A DNA stretch of 64,000 nucleotides from Pseudorasbora parva (lineage: Eukaryota > Chordata > Actinopteri > Cypriniformes > Gobionidae): the NCBI RefSeq assembly GCF_024679245.1, contig NC_090186.1, positions 40,198,181 to 40,262,180 on the forward strand, read 5' to 3'. Below are positions 11,546-23,859 of this stretch, in pieces; position 1 is the first letter of the stretch, and each line of letters starts with the position of its first letter. Both the position numbers and the translations under genes were made by a program. Under the pieces are notes generated by a model, which made no database searches, was not told the DNA's origin, and saw only the letters and a program-made list of their open reading frames with translations.

Positions 11546-12590
11546 CAATAGTGCATTTAGGAATAGCTCAGCAAGCTGATAATGTACAAAGTCATTTGGC
11601 GTAGGCCCTGTCCATAGTGCATAATCCGAGGGTATCGGATCTGCAATTCCTTCCTGAAGACCAGGGCAGGGGCGCAGCCGACCGCCAAAAGTGGGTGGAG
11701 TATGAATACACTGGGACGGGGCCGCCAACCCCCAAAAGTTGGTAACTGATTTTACCCACCGGTCTAGAATCCTGGGATTCCTGAAAAATAGAGAATGAAG
11801 TCACTATATGGTAGAATTAAGATGTGAAAAGATATGGCATGCCTATAGCTTAGAAAAGTTTTTAGAAAAGAAAAACAAATTAAGTCCTAGCATAGGCCCC
11901 TTTTAACCATGCCATGAAGACCATAAGACCACGAGACAAGGCCACATTAGGTTACATGGTCACAGTAGACCACACAGAACTGTTAAAATGTTTCCTAAAC
12001 CATAATCCCACACTTAGATGAGACATACAGACAATGGCCGCTAAGCCACACAGAACAAGGCCATATAGGCCGCAGCCTTGAGGGCCAAACATGGAACAAG
12101 GCAACATTGTACCACGAGCCATGAGACTGACACAGAGACTAGGCCCACTGGGCCACACAAGGCTGCTAAGCCACACTGAACGAGATCAAGAATTAGAGGG
12201 AAGCAATTAGGAGAGAACAAATATCAGAAAAATAAATAACACGGGTAGGATTGAATGTATTAGTATCTGAGGAGAATTCGCCTGGATGCATGAACCGTAA
12301 AAAGCAACTAGAAACACTGCTTCTAGCAAGCTATTGATGTAATGGGCGGACGTTTATCGATCTGTTAACTAGGGGATTTAGCTAAGCCTTTAAGGAGTAA
12401 TGAATGGAAGTTTTGGAGAAGAGACTTGGAAAATAGGATTATAGATTTTTGCATAGAATTGAATGCCAACGAGGAGTCGGCAGATGGAAGAGAATTTTTT
12501 ATTCTTTTAAAAAAAGCTGACCATGCGGATGTGTAAGCTTTGAAAGTTCAGGGAGTGACATCTTTAGACATATATTTTCTAGCCGATGTA
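11546..12590. other. Intergenic with a weak GGCCACA repeat
   Basis: Between about 11880 and 12180 words such as AAGGCCACA, GGCCGCAGCC and GGCCACACAAGGCTG recur irregularly, suggesting an old low-order repeat. No coding region is supported. Confidence 0.3.
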
Positions 12591-12599
12591 ACCAGTGTT

Positions 12600-14040
12600 A
12601 CGTGTAGATGTCACACTGAAGAAGATTCCAAAACTTCCAAAAACTCAAAGGATCTTTATTTACAATCAACTTAACTCTACATGAAACCCGTAACACTTAA
12701 CAAAACGTAGTGAACATCGAGAAACATCTATGGTGCTAACAACATTAAATATGCTAACAACAAGACCGGACAAAGACATGGTGAAAAACTTAAATACAAA
12801 CACTGATGACATACTAACGAGGGGGGACAGGTGACACAGATGACAAGACACAGCTGACAATGCTAAACTAATGAGGGAACAGAAAAGTGGTGGAAAACAT
12901 AACAAAGGAACATGTGACCCAGAAAAATCCCTAACATAAGACAGAACTGTGACATATTGCCCCCCTACCGGTAGGCGCGTCCTCGCGCCGTCAAAAGCCA
13001 ACTGGGGAGGCCTTGGGGCGGGAGCACCGTGGCCTGACTGGCTGGGAGGCCTCCAGGGTGGAGCCGAGGGCGGCCATGGCGGGTCAGGAGCCAGGGGCAG
13101 CCATGGCGGGTCAGGAGCCAAGGGCAGCCCTGGAAGGGTCAGGAGCCTCAGGACCATCAGGAGTCTCTGGCGCAGATCTGGAGTCCTGGGCGGAGCTGGA
13201 GCCCTGGACTGAACTGGGGAGTGGAACGGGCTCGTGAGGCAGCGGAGCGGGCTCGTGAGGCAGCAGAGCGGGCTCGTGAGGGAGCGGAACGGGCTCTTGA
13301 GGGAGCGGAGCAGGTTCTGTCCTGAAATCTATGAGCCAGTCCTCTTCTGGCTCTGGTGCGGTGACGGCCATTGGGACTGGAGGCGCGGGCTTGCTGCTGG
13401 CCCTTCTCGGCCTCCGTTGCTTCCTGGCCTGCGGGAGCTCATTGGACGCACCTGGCTGCTGTCGAATTGGCCCGGCCGCGGATGATGATGATGGGTTCGG
13501 ACGAGGCACACACTCTTCGATTTCGTACGGGAACCATTCAGAAACAACACTACTAGATTGATAGTTTCAACTAAGGAATACATACATGGAGCATCCATAA
13601 ATCGGATGGTGTCCTCATCCAAACCCATCAAAAACACTGCGTTAAGCGGGGAATCGGGCCAATTCACCAGATACTCCAGCTCGGAAAATTCCTCCACGTA
13701 CCTTTCCAGCGGCCGTCCGTCCTGCCGGAGGCCCCACAACTGGTCTTCTGTAGCAGAGGACAACGAGTATTTGCCCAGAGTATTAAAGGCCAGGTGCAGT
13801 AGATCTTCTCTGGATATGGCTGATGGGAATACCGGCTATGATAATGTCCTCCGAAAGGCCAGCTTGCCCACGTCAAGCCGTGGCACTGAATGCGCAAGCT
13901 GCACCATGTTGGACGAGGAGAAGGCGGAACAACTTCATCGTCAGTATCTGAATACTCACAGACGGCAGGCATGTCAGTGGACATGGCGGTTTAGCAGGTG
14001 AGCGAGACATAATCGCTGCTTCAGTATCTGCGAACTCAAA
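12600..14040 (-). mobile_element. Gag-bearing retroelement relic, minus strand
   Basis: Read on the minus strand this holds a gag-like open frame (13329-13763) with GLRQDGRPLERYVEEFSELE, a helical motif common to Ty3/gypsy-derived gag proteins, preceded in a shifted frame by 13664-13984. It is followed by a Pro/Glu-rich tail (13111-13509) built from repeats like PLPHEPALLPHE. The left part (12600-12960) is non-coding and LTR-like. No protease, RT or integrase is seen. Frames disagree between the segments, so it is probably inactive, although a captured gag-like host gene cannot be excluded from sequence alone. Confidence 0.6.
13215..13310. repeat. 24-bp coding minisatellite
   Basis: The unit GGCAGCGGAGCGGGCTCGTG and variants repeat at a 24-base period and encode, on the minus strand, the PLPHEPAP-type octapeptide repeats of the gag-like tail. 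Confidence 0.65.
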
Positions 14041-14095
14041 CATGTGTAAGTATAGAGCTTTTATACATTGAGCATTAGAATATAAATGGATTGGA

Positions 14096-14155
14096 GTGAA
14101 GTGAAGTGAAGTGAAGTGAAGTGAAGTGAAGTGAAGTGAAGTGAAGTGAAGTGAA
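14096..14155. repeat. (GTGAA)12 microsatellite
   Basis: Twelve essentially perfect copies of the pentamer GTGAA. Confidence 0.95.
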
Positions 14156-15645
14156 GGCAATAAGTGACGTAGTAGTTGAGTTTTCCCAACAGAACTTATG
14201 CTAAAGCTTTCATTTTCTTTGGATTCACTTACCCCCTTGTTCAGTGTGCAGTATATATTCTGACTGGTACTTTTGTGTTCCATGAGTTGTTAATTATTAA
14301 AACTAGAGTTCAACTTCGCTGAAATTATTTATTGTGCATTTGTATTTATCTTTGCTATTTTCAGTTGTATTTTATGTATAAATGTATTGTTTTACATTTG
14401 TCCCGGTATTTGTTGTGTAAGAAAGGCCCTTTCTCAACAAAAGTGAAATGAATAAACCTCAGGCTAATGGAAATGCCAATTCAAGCCTGTACAATAGAGG
14501 GCGCATCGCAAACAAACCCTTTCTGTGCAGTTATTCTGGACTGCAGAAGAACAGTATACTGGAGAAGAAAGCTCAACAGGCTACATCCCAATTCACATAT
14601 CTGCCTTAAAATATTTAACATTAGAATTAACGTGTTGCTTTATTAGCGACTTGAAAAAAATATCTGAATACTTCTAATTATGTAGTTTTGCATTAGCCAT
14701 ATTACTGGTGTTTACATTATAAATATAAATATGTTTCATAGGACAGTGTTGCATTAGAACAGTAGTGAACAACTACCATATGCTCAAAAAAAATATTCCT
14801 CCATTGAGTCATGCCTCTAGAGAAATTCTGTGGAAATAACTAGGTTAGTTTTATGTTTTCTTCATCTAAAAAACTTTGCAAGCAGAGGGACTTATTAAAC
14901 ATGTTTGCATTATGTTATGTTGGCACATTCACAGCTGTCCTCATTAAACTACAAAACAATCACACTTTATTCTGATTGATCCCTACAGGAGTGAAAACAT
15001 TCACCTGCAGCTCAGAGCGGCTGGTGTTGCATCATTGTGATTGTTCTAATTAGATAATACAGTCAACAAACAACCAAGATGTCTAGTGAAGCTGAGAAAA
15101 GGCCATTTATAGAGTGAAAACTAACTAAATTAACATATGAATAAAAAATTCAATAGCAAATGAAATAGTCTTTTAATAAGGTATTCCTGTTGTATAAAGC
15201 ATTTGTGTGTAGAATTGAACATAATTGTCCGGGCAAGAATTAGGCCCTTATGCCACAGGGTTACATTCATAAACAAGATTTTTAAAATATGTCTTTTGTT
15301 CTGCTCCAAAACCTAGTGAGGAAACTATACTTTGTTTAGTGTTGAATGAACTATGGCCACTTTTACTTCATCCAACATCCTGGATATATATATTTTGACC
15401 AAGCCAATCACAATGCATTGTGGGATTGTAAATGATCTCAATAAATCTTGCATTTGTACATTTGAAGAATAAGAGTCCTACAAAATTTGTACAGAGTTTG
15501 TACAAAATCCTACAAACTCCAATCTTCTGAATGGTGGTGTATGCACCATGATTATTATTATAATAGAATTATTAAGATAAAATAGTGTGTAGTGTATTTT
15601 AAGTGTATTTAAATTTCAATTGTTAGCTGTCAATTGCTGTCTCGT
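14156..15645. other. Intergenic, nothing recognised
   Basis: AT-rich, no gene or named repeat. The promoter of the next receptor begins at its right end. Confidence 0.35.
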
Positions 15646-15687
15646 CATGTAGGAGGGTCAAAGAAGATGATAAATAGTATTTAGGGG
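15646..15687 (+). promoter_or_regulatory. TAAR13 promoter block, copy 1 (diverged)
   Basis: Carries TAGGAGGGTCAAAGAAGATG then AGTATTTAGG, matching the block before the other four TAAR13 copies (GTGGGAGGGTCA, then GTATTTAA). The distance to the ATG is about 116 bases, longer than in the others. TATTTAG is the probable TATA-like element. Function is inferred from conservation between paralogues. Confidence 0.55.
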
Positions 15688-15766
15688 GCCTCTTCTCTCA
15701 CTGTTAAAGTTACTAACGACCGGTAAACTAAGATAGTTCTAGGTTTCTGAGACTGAGACAGGCAAG

Positions 15767-16792
15767 ATGGATTTATCTTCAGAAGAATACGATCCCACTG
15801 AGTTTTGTTTTCCTGCAGTGAACAACTCTTGTCTTAAAGGCACACACCTTGTGTCCACTCAGACTGTGTTGTATCTCATATTGGTGTCGGCAATGACTGT
15901 GACTATTCTAGGAAATTCTGTGGTCATCATCTCCATAGCGCACTTCAAACAGCTCCAGACTCCCACTAACATCCTGGTGATGTCTCTGGCTTTTGCGGAC
16001 CTGCTGCTTGGATTGGTGGTCATGCCTTTCAGTATGATCCGTTCTGTCGATGGCTGCTGGTACTATGGAGATGCCTTCTGTTTGCTCCACTCCACTTTTG
16101 ACTTATTTCTCACATCTGTGTCTATTTTTCATCTCATTTTTATTGCTATTGATCGACATCAAGCTGTGTGTTATCCACTTCAATACCCTACAAGAATAAC
16201 CATACCTGTCGCATGGGTCATGGTGCTGATAAGCTGGAGCATGGCTGCGTTATATTCATATGGTTTAGTGTACTCAAAAGCTAATGTGGAAGGACTGGAG
16301 GAGTTTATTGAATCCTTATACTGTATGGGAAGTTGCACTCTGTATTTCAATGCATTGTGGGGGGCTTTAGACACATTAATAGGTTTTTTCTTACCTTGTT
16401 CTGTCATGGTTGGACTGTATGCAAGAATTTTTGTGATTGCAAAAAAACATGCCAGAAAACTTGACGATGCAAACCAGCATGAAAAGGACAATGTGTTTAA
16501 AAGCTCTCGAAGATCTGAGCGCAAAGCAGCAAAAACTCTCGGTATTGTAGTGGGTGCCTTTATTATTTGCTGGCTGCCATTTTTTATTAACTCTATGATG
16601 GATCCCTACATCAACTTTTCCACCCCAGTTGCTCTTTTTGAAGTGTTTGTCTGGTTAGGGTACATTAACTCAACCATAAACCCCATCATATATGGCCTTT
16701 TCTATCCATGGTTTAGAAAAACCCTTTCTCTCATTATAACAATGAGAATATTTGAACCAGACTCATCTGATATCAGTGTTTTCACAGTTTGA
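15767..16792 (+). CDS. taar13: TAAR13-type olfactory amine receptor, copy 1
   Basis: Single-exon GPCR of 341 residues. N-terminus, TM helices and tail match the zebrafish TAAR13 (cadaverine receptor) group. Asp112 (TM3, 3.32) and Asp202 (TM5, 5.42) are both present at the residue numbers described for TAAR13c; these two acids are held to bind the two amine ends of a diamine. The TM3 end is DRH rather than DRY, TM6 has CWLP and TM7 NSTINPIIY...YPWF. There is an N-glycosylation sequon at Asn19, and Cys14/Cys22 are available for the N-terminal disulfide of TAARs. The middle (ECL2 to ICL3, e.g. [12 protein letters not shown]) differs most from its paralogues. Its 3' flank matches that of copy 4. 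Intact and likely functional in olfactory neurons. Confidence 0.95.
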   Translation: MDLSSEEYDPTEFCFPAVNNSCLKGTHLVSTQTVLYLILVSAMTVTILGNSVVIISIAHFKQLQTPTNILVMSLAFADLLLGLVVMPFSMIRSVDGCWYYGDAFCLLHSTFDLFLTSVSIFHLIFIAIDRHQAVCYPLQYPTRITIPVAWVMVLISWSMAALYSYGLVYSKANVEGLEEFIESLYCMGSCTLYFNALWGALDTLIGFFLPCSVMVGLYARIFVIAKKHARKLDDANQHEKDNVFKSSRRSERKAAKTLGIVVGAFIICWLPFFINSMMDPYINFSTPVALFEVFVWLGYINSTINPIIYGLFYPWFRKTLSLIITMRIFEPDSSDISVFTV

Positions 16793-18795
16793 TTACATTT
16801 CTGATCTCACTGTGCAGCTCACTGATGCTTCCTTTATCCTTTTGCAAATCACATAAAGAACAGTGCAAAATCAAATGTATTTTGATTAAAAGGTGATCTA
16901 AAAAGTACAATACTGTGCATTATGCATGATATTAAATACACATTGTATCCTGAATGATGAAAAACATATTTAATATTTCAAACTTTTATTAAATGTGGAT
17001 TTTAATCAGTTTTCAAATCACATTCAAAAGTGGTATGTTTGTGTGAAGCTTAGGGCATATTTCTTTAGTTGGTTTCAATAATTGTTTTTAACCCAAGTAG
17101 ATCTATTAATGCCTTCCAGGAGAAAGGTAGCCTTTTGCGTATTTATTCAGCTCAATGGCATTTGCTCTGCTGGCCAGGATTCAAACACTTTGTATTGCTT
17201 AAATTATGAATTGCATCCTAGAGGGTAAGAATATAAAGCTTTTGCCTTCTTGTGCAGTTAACCAGTGATGTCTACTAAAAATGGGGTGATATGTTATGAT
17301 CCGTGGCACTGCATTTTAATTCATAGGATTTATTTTTCTTTTTGGGAGACCACTAAACAGATCAGTACCATTATCAATTATGCTACTAACAGATGGATGG
17401 AATTTTAGATTTGCAATTGGATAAAATGGCATAGCTTTCATTAATACTGTAATTTACGCTTTATATTAAGTCATGGTTTTTAAAGTTAACTAAAACACTA
17501 AAGCTAAAAACTTTAGTATTACTTCCACTACTTAAATAAATTTAAAATAAATGTATCTGAAATAAAATATATACATTTAAAGCAAAATTTCGAATTTTCA
17601 TTTAGTTTAACTTAAAGTTTTAGTTTTGAAATGTATGTAATTAATGACTCGTAAGACCTGTAAGATGTCCAAAAATATGTAAGATGTCCTCTTCCAGGTT
17701 TGTTTTCAGTCCTCCAATAAAGTTTCAAACGGTTATGAATCAGTGGATTGATTCATGATTCGGATCGCGTGTCAACAGTGTTGGGAGTAACGCATTACAA
17801 AAGTAATACATTACAGTAACTTATTACTTTATGCTCTACCGCAGTAGTGTACGGCATTACTAATCAATTTTCAGTAATATTTTACTCTGTACATACATGT
17901 TATGAAGGGACGAGGCGCATGCACGCAGTTAGCGGAGGCTCACGCTGTTGAGCCAAACTAAAGTATAAACAACACTTAATGGGTGAAGATGGCAGAAAAA
18001 GACTACTGTATATTAGGCTTGCTACGATAGTCGGTGTTGCCGGTGTTACCAGTGTTCAGACTCAACGCCGGTCACATCACATGCACCTTGACATCGTTGT
18101 TTTGATTTTTTATAGTAATAAAGTAATTTAGTTCAGTTAGAGAACTGATCGTTCAAATAAAAACAACGTGTCTGCTTAATAAAGCATGATCTGAACGAGT
18201 GTCGCAACACAAATGCAGCAGGACTTAGATCTCGAGCTGACAGACAAGATGATCGCGGGAGATTTGGTTTCAAAGTGAAATGCGGCAGTGCGAATGTTCG
18301 TTTCGGTTAGATAGAATTTGTGATTTAAAAGCCCAGATACCGTTATTACCGGTGTTTTCACATCAGACTTTTATTAACCGGTGGGAAAATTTTCACACCG
18401 TCACATTCGCAAGATGGACGCATTGCTTAAAGTTTGTCAGAGATATGGGCAAGAACGTAGGCTAAAAATCAAATGCAAATGCAGTCAAATGCAAACTTTG
18501 TCTAAAACCAAAATAAATCAATGTCGCAACAATAAGTAAAGAACGAATGCGCATATTGTCATGACATTAGAGTTTAATAATAACAATAATAATAGATTTT
18601 ATTTATAATGCACTTTTCATTCAGAAGAATCTTAAAGTGCAACAAAGGGAAACAATAAAAAAATGACTAACAAGTAAAAATAAAGAATAATACAAAACAA
18701 TCAACCAACACATAAAAGTTAAAAGCTTTTTTGAACAGAAAACAGAGCTGATGGTGGAAGTCTCTGTAAGCTCCGGAGCACACTGAGGTCCACTC
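16793..18795. other. Intergenic with transposon ends
   Basis: 16793-16880 is the 3'UTR side, nearly identical to 39984-40070. At 17778 CAGTGTTGGGAGTAACGCAT begins a sequence typical of a fish hAT-like transposon end, with degraded interior to about 18560. 18580-18660 has an (AATA)n-rich run and an AAAGTGC-type tail resembling a LINE 3' end. No gene. Confidence 0.4.
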
Positions 18796-18972
18796 CACTC
18801 CGTCCGTCTTTCGGATGAGACGTTAAATCGAGGTCCTGACTCTCTGTGGTCTTTAAAAATCCCAGCCATCCTGGCCATATTTGCCCACTGGCCTCTGTCC
18901 ATCATGGCCTCCTAATAATCCCCATATCCTGATTGGCTTCACCTCTCGGCCTTCTCTCCACCAATCTGCTGG
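18796..18972 (+). mobile_element. SINE tail, left part (split by the LTR element)
   Basis: Contains TTTCGGATGAGACGTTAAAT, AAAAATCCCAGCC and CATCATGGCCTCCTAATAAT, a widespread fish SINE tail also seen at 54812-54955. It is interrupted at GCTGG by the LTR element and resumes at 21938 with GCTGGTGTGTGGTGAG, the expected continuation. Confidence 0.75.
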
Positions 18973-19584
18973 TGTCATGCCCTCACAGCCATCAGACACT
19001 GCCACACCCACTCGTTCCCCATTACTGGCATCATCAGCAACACTACTTAAGCACTCCTCACCTTCACACTCACGGTCTGGTCTTGCACCGATCCACCCAT
19101 GACTACCTGTCCTTTATAGAAGCCTTCACCTGTAACCCTCTTCGTCTTCATCGTCATCTTCGTCTTCACCATCATCATCGTCTTCACCTACATCGTCCTT
19201 CGTTTGAGTGTCACCATCCAAGTATCACCTTTGTCCGTTACCTCTGATAATAAACTTTGCACTTGCACTAATCCATCTGTGTCCTCGTTTGTGTCTGACA
19301 GAAGACCAGACTGCATGCAGAGCTCTTCGGATACAGGCGGGGACCGCACAGCAGACCACTTCACCACGCTGGTTCACACTGTATGGTCCTCACTGGTTCA
19401 CGACACTCCCTCCACCGCTATGCAAGTTAGCGTGTCATCACCTGCACCACCGGCACCCGTTACTTCGTCAGCTGCCTGTGTAAGTCCTTATTTATATGTA
19501 TATGTATATGTATTTGGTCAACAAACTGCCAAATTATCTGTCCATGATCAACTGTTTTCTATTCGCTAAGGCAAAAAAGAGACA

Positions 19585-20037
19585 ATGAGTTTCTATGCAT
19601 TGCGTTTCCGCACGCTGGCCTGCATGAGCGGATGGAATGAATCAGCCCTCGTCACCACCTTTCACCACGGCCTCCTCACTGAAGTCAAGCAACTCATTGT
19701 GGTCTACAAGGACGCCATGAGCTTGGAGGCCCTCATCCAGAAAGCCATCCACATGTCTCAACGGTTATTTGCCTGTGGCCTCTCCTCACCCGCTGTAGAT
19801 CCTCCGCCCGCTCAACCATCTGTCACACCTCCAGCACCTGAACCCATGCAGATCGACTCATACCATCTCACCACCACTGAACGCCAACACAGGATATCAC
19901 AAGATCTGTGCCTGTATTGTGGGGGAGATGGACATGGTATTACGACCTGCCCCGTGCGACCCACTCGGCCAGCGGTGAGTACCATCCAATTACCTCCTTT
20001 AACGGCAAACCTTACCAAGACGCCAGTATTCCTTTAA
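19585..20037 (+). pseudogene. Chromovirus gag remnant
   Basis: The C-terminal part of a Ty3/gypsy Gag is readable: a helical stretch (SALVTTFHHGLLTEVKQLIV), a Pro-rich linker, and a CCHC zinc knuckle CLYCGGDGHGITTC. The N-terminal half is missing or lies in the short frame after the 5' LTR, so the protein cannot be full length. Nucleic-acid binding is the family role of the knuckle. Confidence 0.75.
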
Positions 20038-20049
20038 AAATTCTTACTC

Positions 20050-21620
20050 ATCTGTTGCAGCACAAGCCCTCATCGACTCCGGGTTGGCAGGAAACTTCAT
20101 CAGTCAGCAAACCCTCGAAAAGCTAACCGCCCAATGTCAACGTTGTTCCGTCGACCTCAGAATCACCCCCATTCAGGGAAAACCACTGGGCCGAGGTCAT
20201 GTCCGCCATTTCTTCCCCACACTTACACTACACGTTGGTCATCTGCATGAGGAAACCATCACGTTCATGGTGCTGGAGAAGTCTGCGGACATCATCCTGG
20301 GACGCCTCTGGCATATTTTACATCAGCCGCATATCCACTGGTCCACCGGAGAGATCCTGCAATGGGGTGAGAACTGCTTTGATCGTTGTATTCATCTTCC
20401 TTGCCAAAAAGGTCCATCATCGTCAGTTCCTTCATCATTACCTGTCCAGTCCACCTCAGTAGAGAGTCCCGGAATTACTGGGCGTTCCAGGATGAATTCA
20501 GTAAGCGGTTGGCTACCAAACTACCACCCCATCGACCATGGGACTGCGCCATCGACCTCCTGCCTGGGACTACTCTACCAAAGGGCCGTGTCTATCCTCT
20601 GTCCATCCCGGAACAGAAGGCTATGGAGGAGTACGTGCATGAAGCGCTACAACAAGGGTTCATCCGTCCATCGACCTTCGCTGCTGCTTCAAGCTTTTTC
20701 TTCGTGGCCAAGAAGGACGCAGGCTTGCGGCCGTGTATCGACCACCGTCACCTTAATTCTCAGACTGTCAAATTTAGTTATCCTCTTCCTCTGGTCCCAT
20801 TCGCCCTAGAACAGCTCTGTGGGGCCACCATCTTCTCCAAGCTCGATCTGAGAAGTTCCTACAACCTCATTCGAAGACAGCCTTCATCACTCCCTCAGGT
20901 CACTATGAATATCGGGTGATGCCGTATGGGCTGTCCAACTCACCCTCCGTCTTCCAAAATTACATGAATGAGGTATTTCGTGAATTCTTAAACAAGTTCG
21001 TCATTGTCTATGTCAACGATATCCTCATCTATTCTAGTGACCTGAGGGAGCATGAGGAGCATGTTACTGGTGGCCCTCCATGCCTCGGGATGTCTCCCAA
21101 TTCGTCAAGGAATGTTCAGTCTGCGCCATTGCCAACACCCCTAGGAGACTCCCCGAGGACAAGCTGGTCCCTCTTACGATCCCAGAGCGTCCCTGGAGCC
21201 ATCTGGGGATCAACTTCATGACCAACCTGCCATCATCCCATGGATTCACTTGTATCCTAGTCATTATCGACCGATTTGAACCTGTCCCTTCTTCACCCAC
21301 AGATCCTGGTGATGGTGCCATACCTCCTCCTCCTACCATCAACGAGGACCCATCTATCTACCGGGTGAGAGCCATCCTCGACTCGCGGCAACGGGGTTCC
21401 TGGATGGAATACCGGGTAGATTGGGAGGACTACGGTCCTGAGGAGCGGAGCTGGATCTCCAGGAACGATGTGCTGGACCCTAATCTTCTCACTCGGTTTC
21501 ACCAAGACCACCCTGATCGACCCACTCCTCTGAGCCGTGATAGACCCCGTCACCACCCGTCCCAGCCGTCAGGAGCCGCCCGTGGAGGAGGGGGTACTGT
21601 CACGCCCTCAAAGCCATAAG
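20050..21620 (+). pseudogene. Chromovirus pol remnant with chromodomain
   Basis: Fragments in order: aspartic protease ALIDSGLAGNFIS (about 20066), RT start with [13 protein letters not shown] and [20 protein letters not shown] (20386-20919), RT palm in a second frame (20916-21070) where the catalytic motif reads YVND instead of YVDD, then a direct jump to an integrase N-terminal piece (FVKECSVCA, about 21098). After another deletion comes a C-terminal chromodomain ([10 protein letters not shown]...[12 protein letters not shown], about 21360-21480). RNase H and most of integrase are absent. Frame breaks occur at about 20920 and 21080. It cannot encode active enzymes. Confidence 0.85.
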
Positions 21621-21937
21621 ACACTGCCACTCGTTCCCCATCACTGGCATTCTGATCCCCTGTGCACCATCACCAGCAAACCTTAAGCACTCCTCACCTT
21701 CACACTCACGGTCTGGTCTTGCACCGATCCACCCGTGACTACCTGTCCTGCATAGAAGCCTTCACCTGTAACCCTATTCGTCTTCATCGTCATCTTTGTC
21801 TTCACCATCATCGTCTTCACCTCCATCGTCCTTCGTCTGAGTGTCACCATACATCTAAGTATCACCTGTGTCCGTTACCTCTGATAATAAACTTTGCACT
21901 TGCACTTATCCATCTGTGTCCTCGTCTGTGTCTGACA

Positions 21938-22000
21938 GCTGGTGTGTGGTGAGGTATGTTGTGTGGTGAGGCGTCGCTGAGGCATGACAGCTGAAGACCA
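21938..22000 (+). mobile_element. SINE tail, right part
   Basis: GCTGGTGTGTGGTGAGG continues the SINE interrupted at 18972; a slightly repeated GTGTGGTGAGG follows. Confidence 0.6.
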
Positions 22001-23560
22001 GATGATGGGGATCGCTGCAGCATAATGCAGGAGGCAAACAAAGTGTTCTGGGCACTTCTGTGAACACACCAGGGCCGGCGCAGAAGTCCAAGCTGTTCCA
22101 CAGCCGCAGTGCAAGACGGAACAGCAGTGCAGCCGAGAAGCGGAACATACCAACATCATGCCGGACGCTGATGACACTGGCCCGGTGCAAACTTCAGTCA
22201 ACATGCAGCTCAAGCACGAGGGAGACCACCAGTGAGCAGCCGACACCCAGAAGAGAGAGCAGCTGCAGCGAGCAACATCAAATGTCCTTCAAACAAGAAG
22301 CAACCGCAACAATTCATACAAAAACAGCAGAAAAGCGGAGAAAAACGGCGAACGGCAAACAACGTCCTCTCAGTTGCTGCCAGCAATCAGCAACTGTCCC
22401 AAATGTAGCTCTGACTTTTAGACTAGTCACAAACATATGAAAATAAAATAAAATCTACAGTTACAACGATTTGTGAGTGGAGAAGCGGCAAACAGACAAC
22501 GCCAGCGTCCTATCCCCCATGTTGCCTAGTAAACTCAAGTTTGCACACAGTTCTGTTGTGTCTATGAACAGACCTAAGCTAGTCCTAGATAAGGCCAGAT
22601 AATCACTTTAGCTCTACAATACTCATAACAGAATTGGATCGTTTGTGATTCTGTCTGTCATGATTTCTTACATTGTCTTGAACCTCACTTTCCCAATTCT
22701 CTATTGTTAGCCTGGATAGCCCACAGTCATTATGCTTCATCATATCGCCTTCTAGATGTAAAATGCTCTCTGGTAGCCAACATTTTAGAATGTTAAGAGC
22801 TACTTCTGTAGTTTTTTGGTGAAAGTAACTCAAAAGAAATACAGGAGTAATGTAACTAGGGATGTCCCGATCCGATCACGTGATCGGAAATTGGGCCTGA
22901 TCATGTGATTTCAGATCGGAATCATATGTTATACCTCCCAATCAGGACTCGGATATATATGTATATTCTCATTATTTTTTTAACACATCCATAGTTATGT
23001 GGTGGCACAGAGTTAGACCCTTTTAACTCCACACAGAAACACCAACGCGTGGGCATGACGTCCCTTTTTGTTGTTAAATCAAGCCTGCAGCACCGGCAGC
23101 ACCCCTCTCAGAAACTGAAGCCTCCACGCCTCTATCGCCCCCAGGTGACCGGTCCCAGTATAGCCGCACCTCCATGTTTTCTAATGGACGCGAGGTAAAC
23201 TAAACAATCAAATTACACTTCAAATATTTTCCCCAAAGTTAGTTTATGTCATTGTAGGCAGTTCTCATAACGATGGTTTAATTTCAAGTGTTCGTTTTTT
23301 AAAACAAGTTTAGTTTTAGTTAGTTATTTGATGCAATAAAAATGGGTGTGTGATGTGATTGACAGCTGAGATCGACGTCTTCTCTGACTGAAGTTGTCAC
23401 TGAGGCACTAACAGACTTTTTTTTGTTATAACATAGTATGTGACAGTCTAACTGGAAGCTACAAAGGGACACCGGCACATAGCACAGATAGCTCTTCGCA
23501 ATGAAGCAAGCGCTCTGCCCGTGATAGGTGTGGCGACGAGACGCAGTGTCTCATTCCCTT
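22001..23560. other. Intergenic with a hAT-like end
   Basis: No gene. At about 22858 TAGGGATGTCCCGATCCGAT starts a sequence typical of a fish hAT terminal repeat, with nearby palindromic GATCACGTGATC. A (T)n tract is near 23418. The ORF at 22060-22440 is low-complexity and not supported. Confidence 0.35.
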
Positions 23561-23770
23561 TCTCAGGAAACATAGGGTTATAGTTTTCAAAATATTAATG
23601 AAAACTATGAAACTACATCCGTGGCAAAAAGTAACCATACTTTTAAATGGATAAAAATTAAGAATTATTAATACACAAATAGAAAATTCAAACAATGCCA
23701 TGTCAGTCTGCATATTTATTTTTAACTCTTCATTTTTAATAAGTGCTTGATTGTAATTTGTTGGTCTGCT
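23561..23770 (+). other. Duplicated upstream flank of TAAR13 copy 2
   Basis: Starting with CAAAATATTAATGAAAACTA (about 23588), this stretch is nearly the same as 28868-29057 before copy 3. It shows that the duplication unit included at least 270 bp of upstream DNA. Confidence 0.8.
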
Positions 23771-23820
23771 GATGTGGGAGGGTCAGAGATGAACATGATG
23801 TGTATTTAAAGCCCTAACTA
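23771..23820 (+). promoter_or_regulatory. TAAR13 promoter block, copy 2
   Basis: GATGTGGGAGGGTCAGAGAT and TGTATTTAAAGCCCTAACTA. The TATTTAAA is a probable TATA-like box; the GGGAGGGTCA core is shared by all five copies. It lies about 87 bases before the ATG. Confidence 0.6.
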
Positions 23821-23859
23821 GAATAATTGAATAGGTTCTTGTTTTCTGAGACAGGCAAG

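Larger units (their letters stand above)
18973..21937 (+). mobile_element. Ty3/gypsy chromovirus, complete LTR-to-LTR but defective
   Basis: Two LTRs (18973-19300 and 21598-21937) start TGTCA and end TGACA and share most of their sequence, including an AATAAA-type ATAATAAAC site. The element is flanked by a perfect 5-bp target duplication GCTGG (18968-18972 and 21938-21942). A purine-rich tract (GGAGGAGGGGG) abuts the 3' LTR. At under 3 kb it is short for a gypsy element because pol is internally deleted. The insertion split a SINE. Confidence 0.9.

Noticed and set aside
15908..16090. A 60-residue minus-strand open frame repeated in antisense of TAAR13 copies 1-3 (24001-24183, 29288-29470), and extended in copy 5 (44677-44928)
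   Set aside because: Its conservation is fully explained by the near-identical sense coding sequence; no promoter or independent motif.
22858..22960. Palindromic GATCACGTGATC as an E-box regulatory site
   Set aside because: It sits in a hAT-like terminal repeat, so the palindrome is more likely part of the transposon end.
23827..23859. Upstream TTG-started extensions of TAAR13 copies 2-5 (also at 29126, 38937, 44515) and of the last receptor (60759)
   Set aside because: They begin at TTG, vary between copies, and the ATG giving MDLSS/MDVSS matches the family N-terminus.
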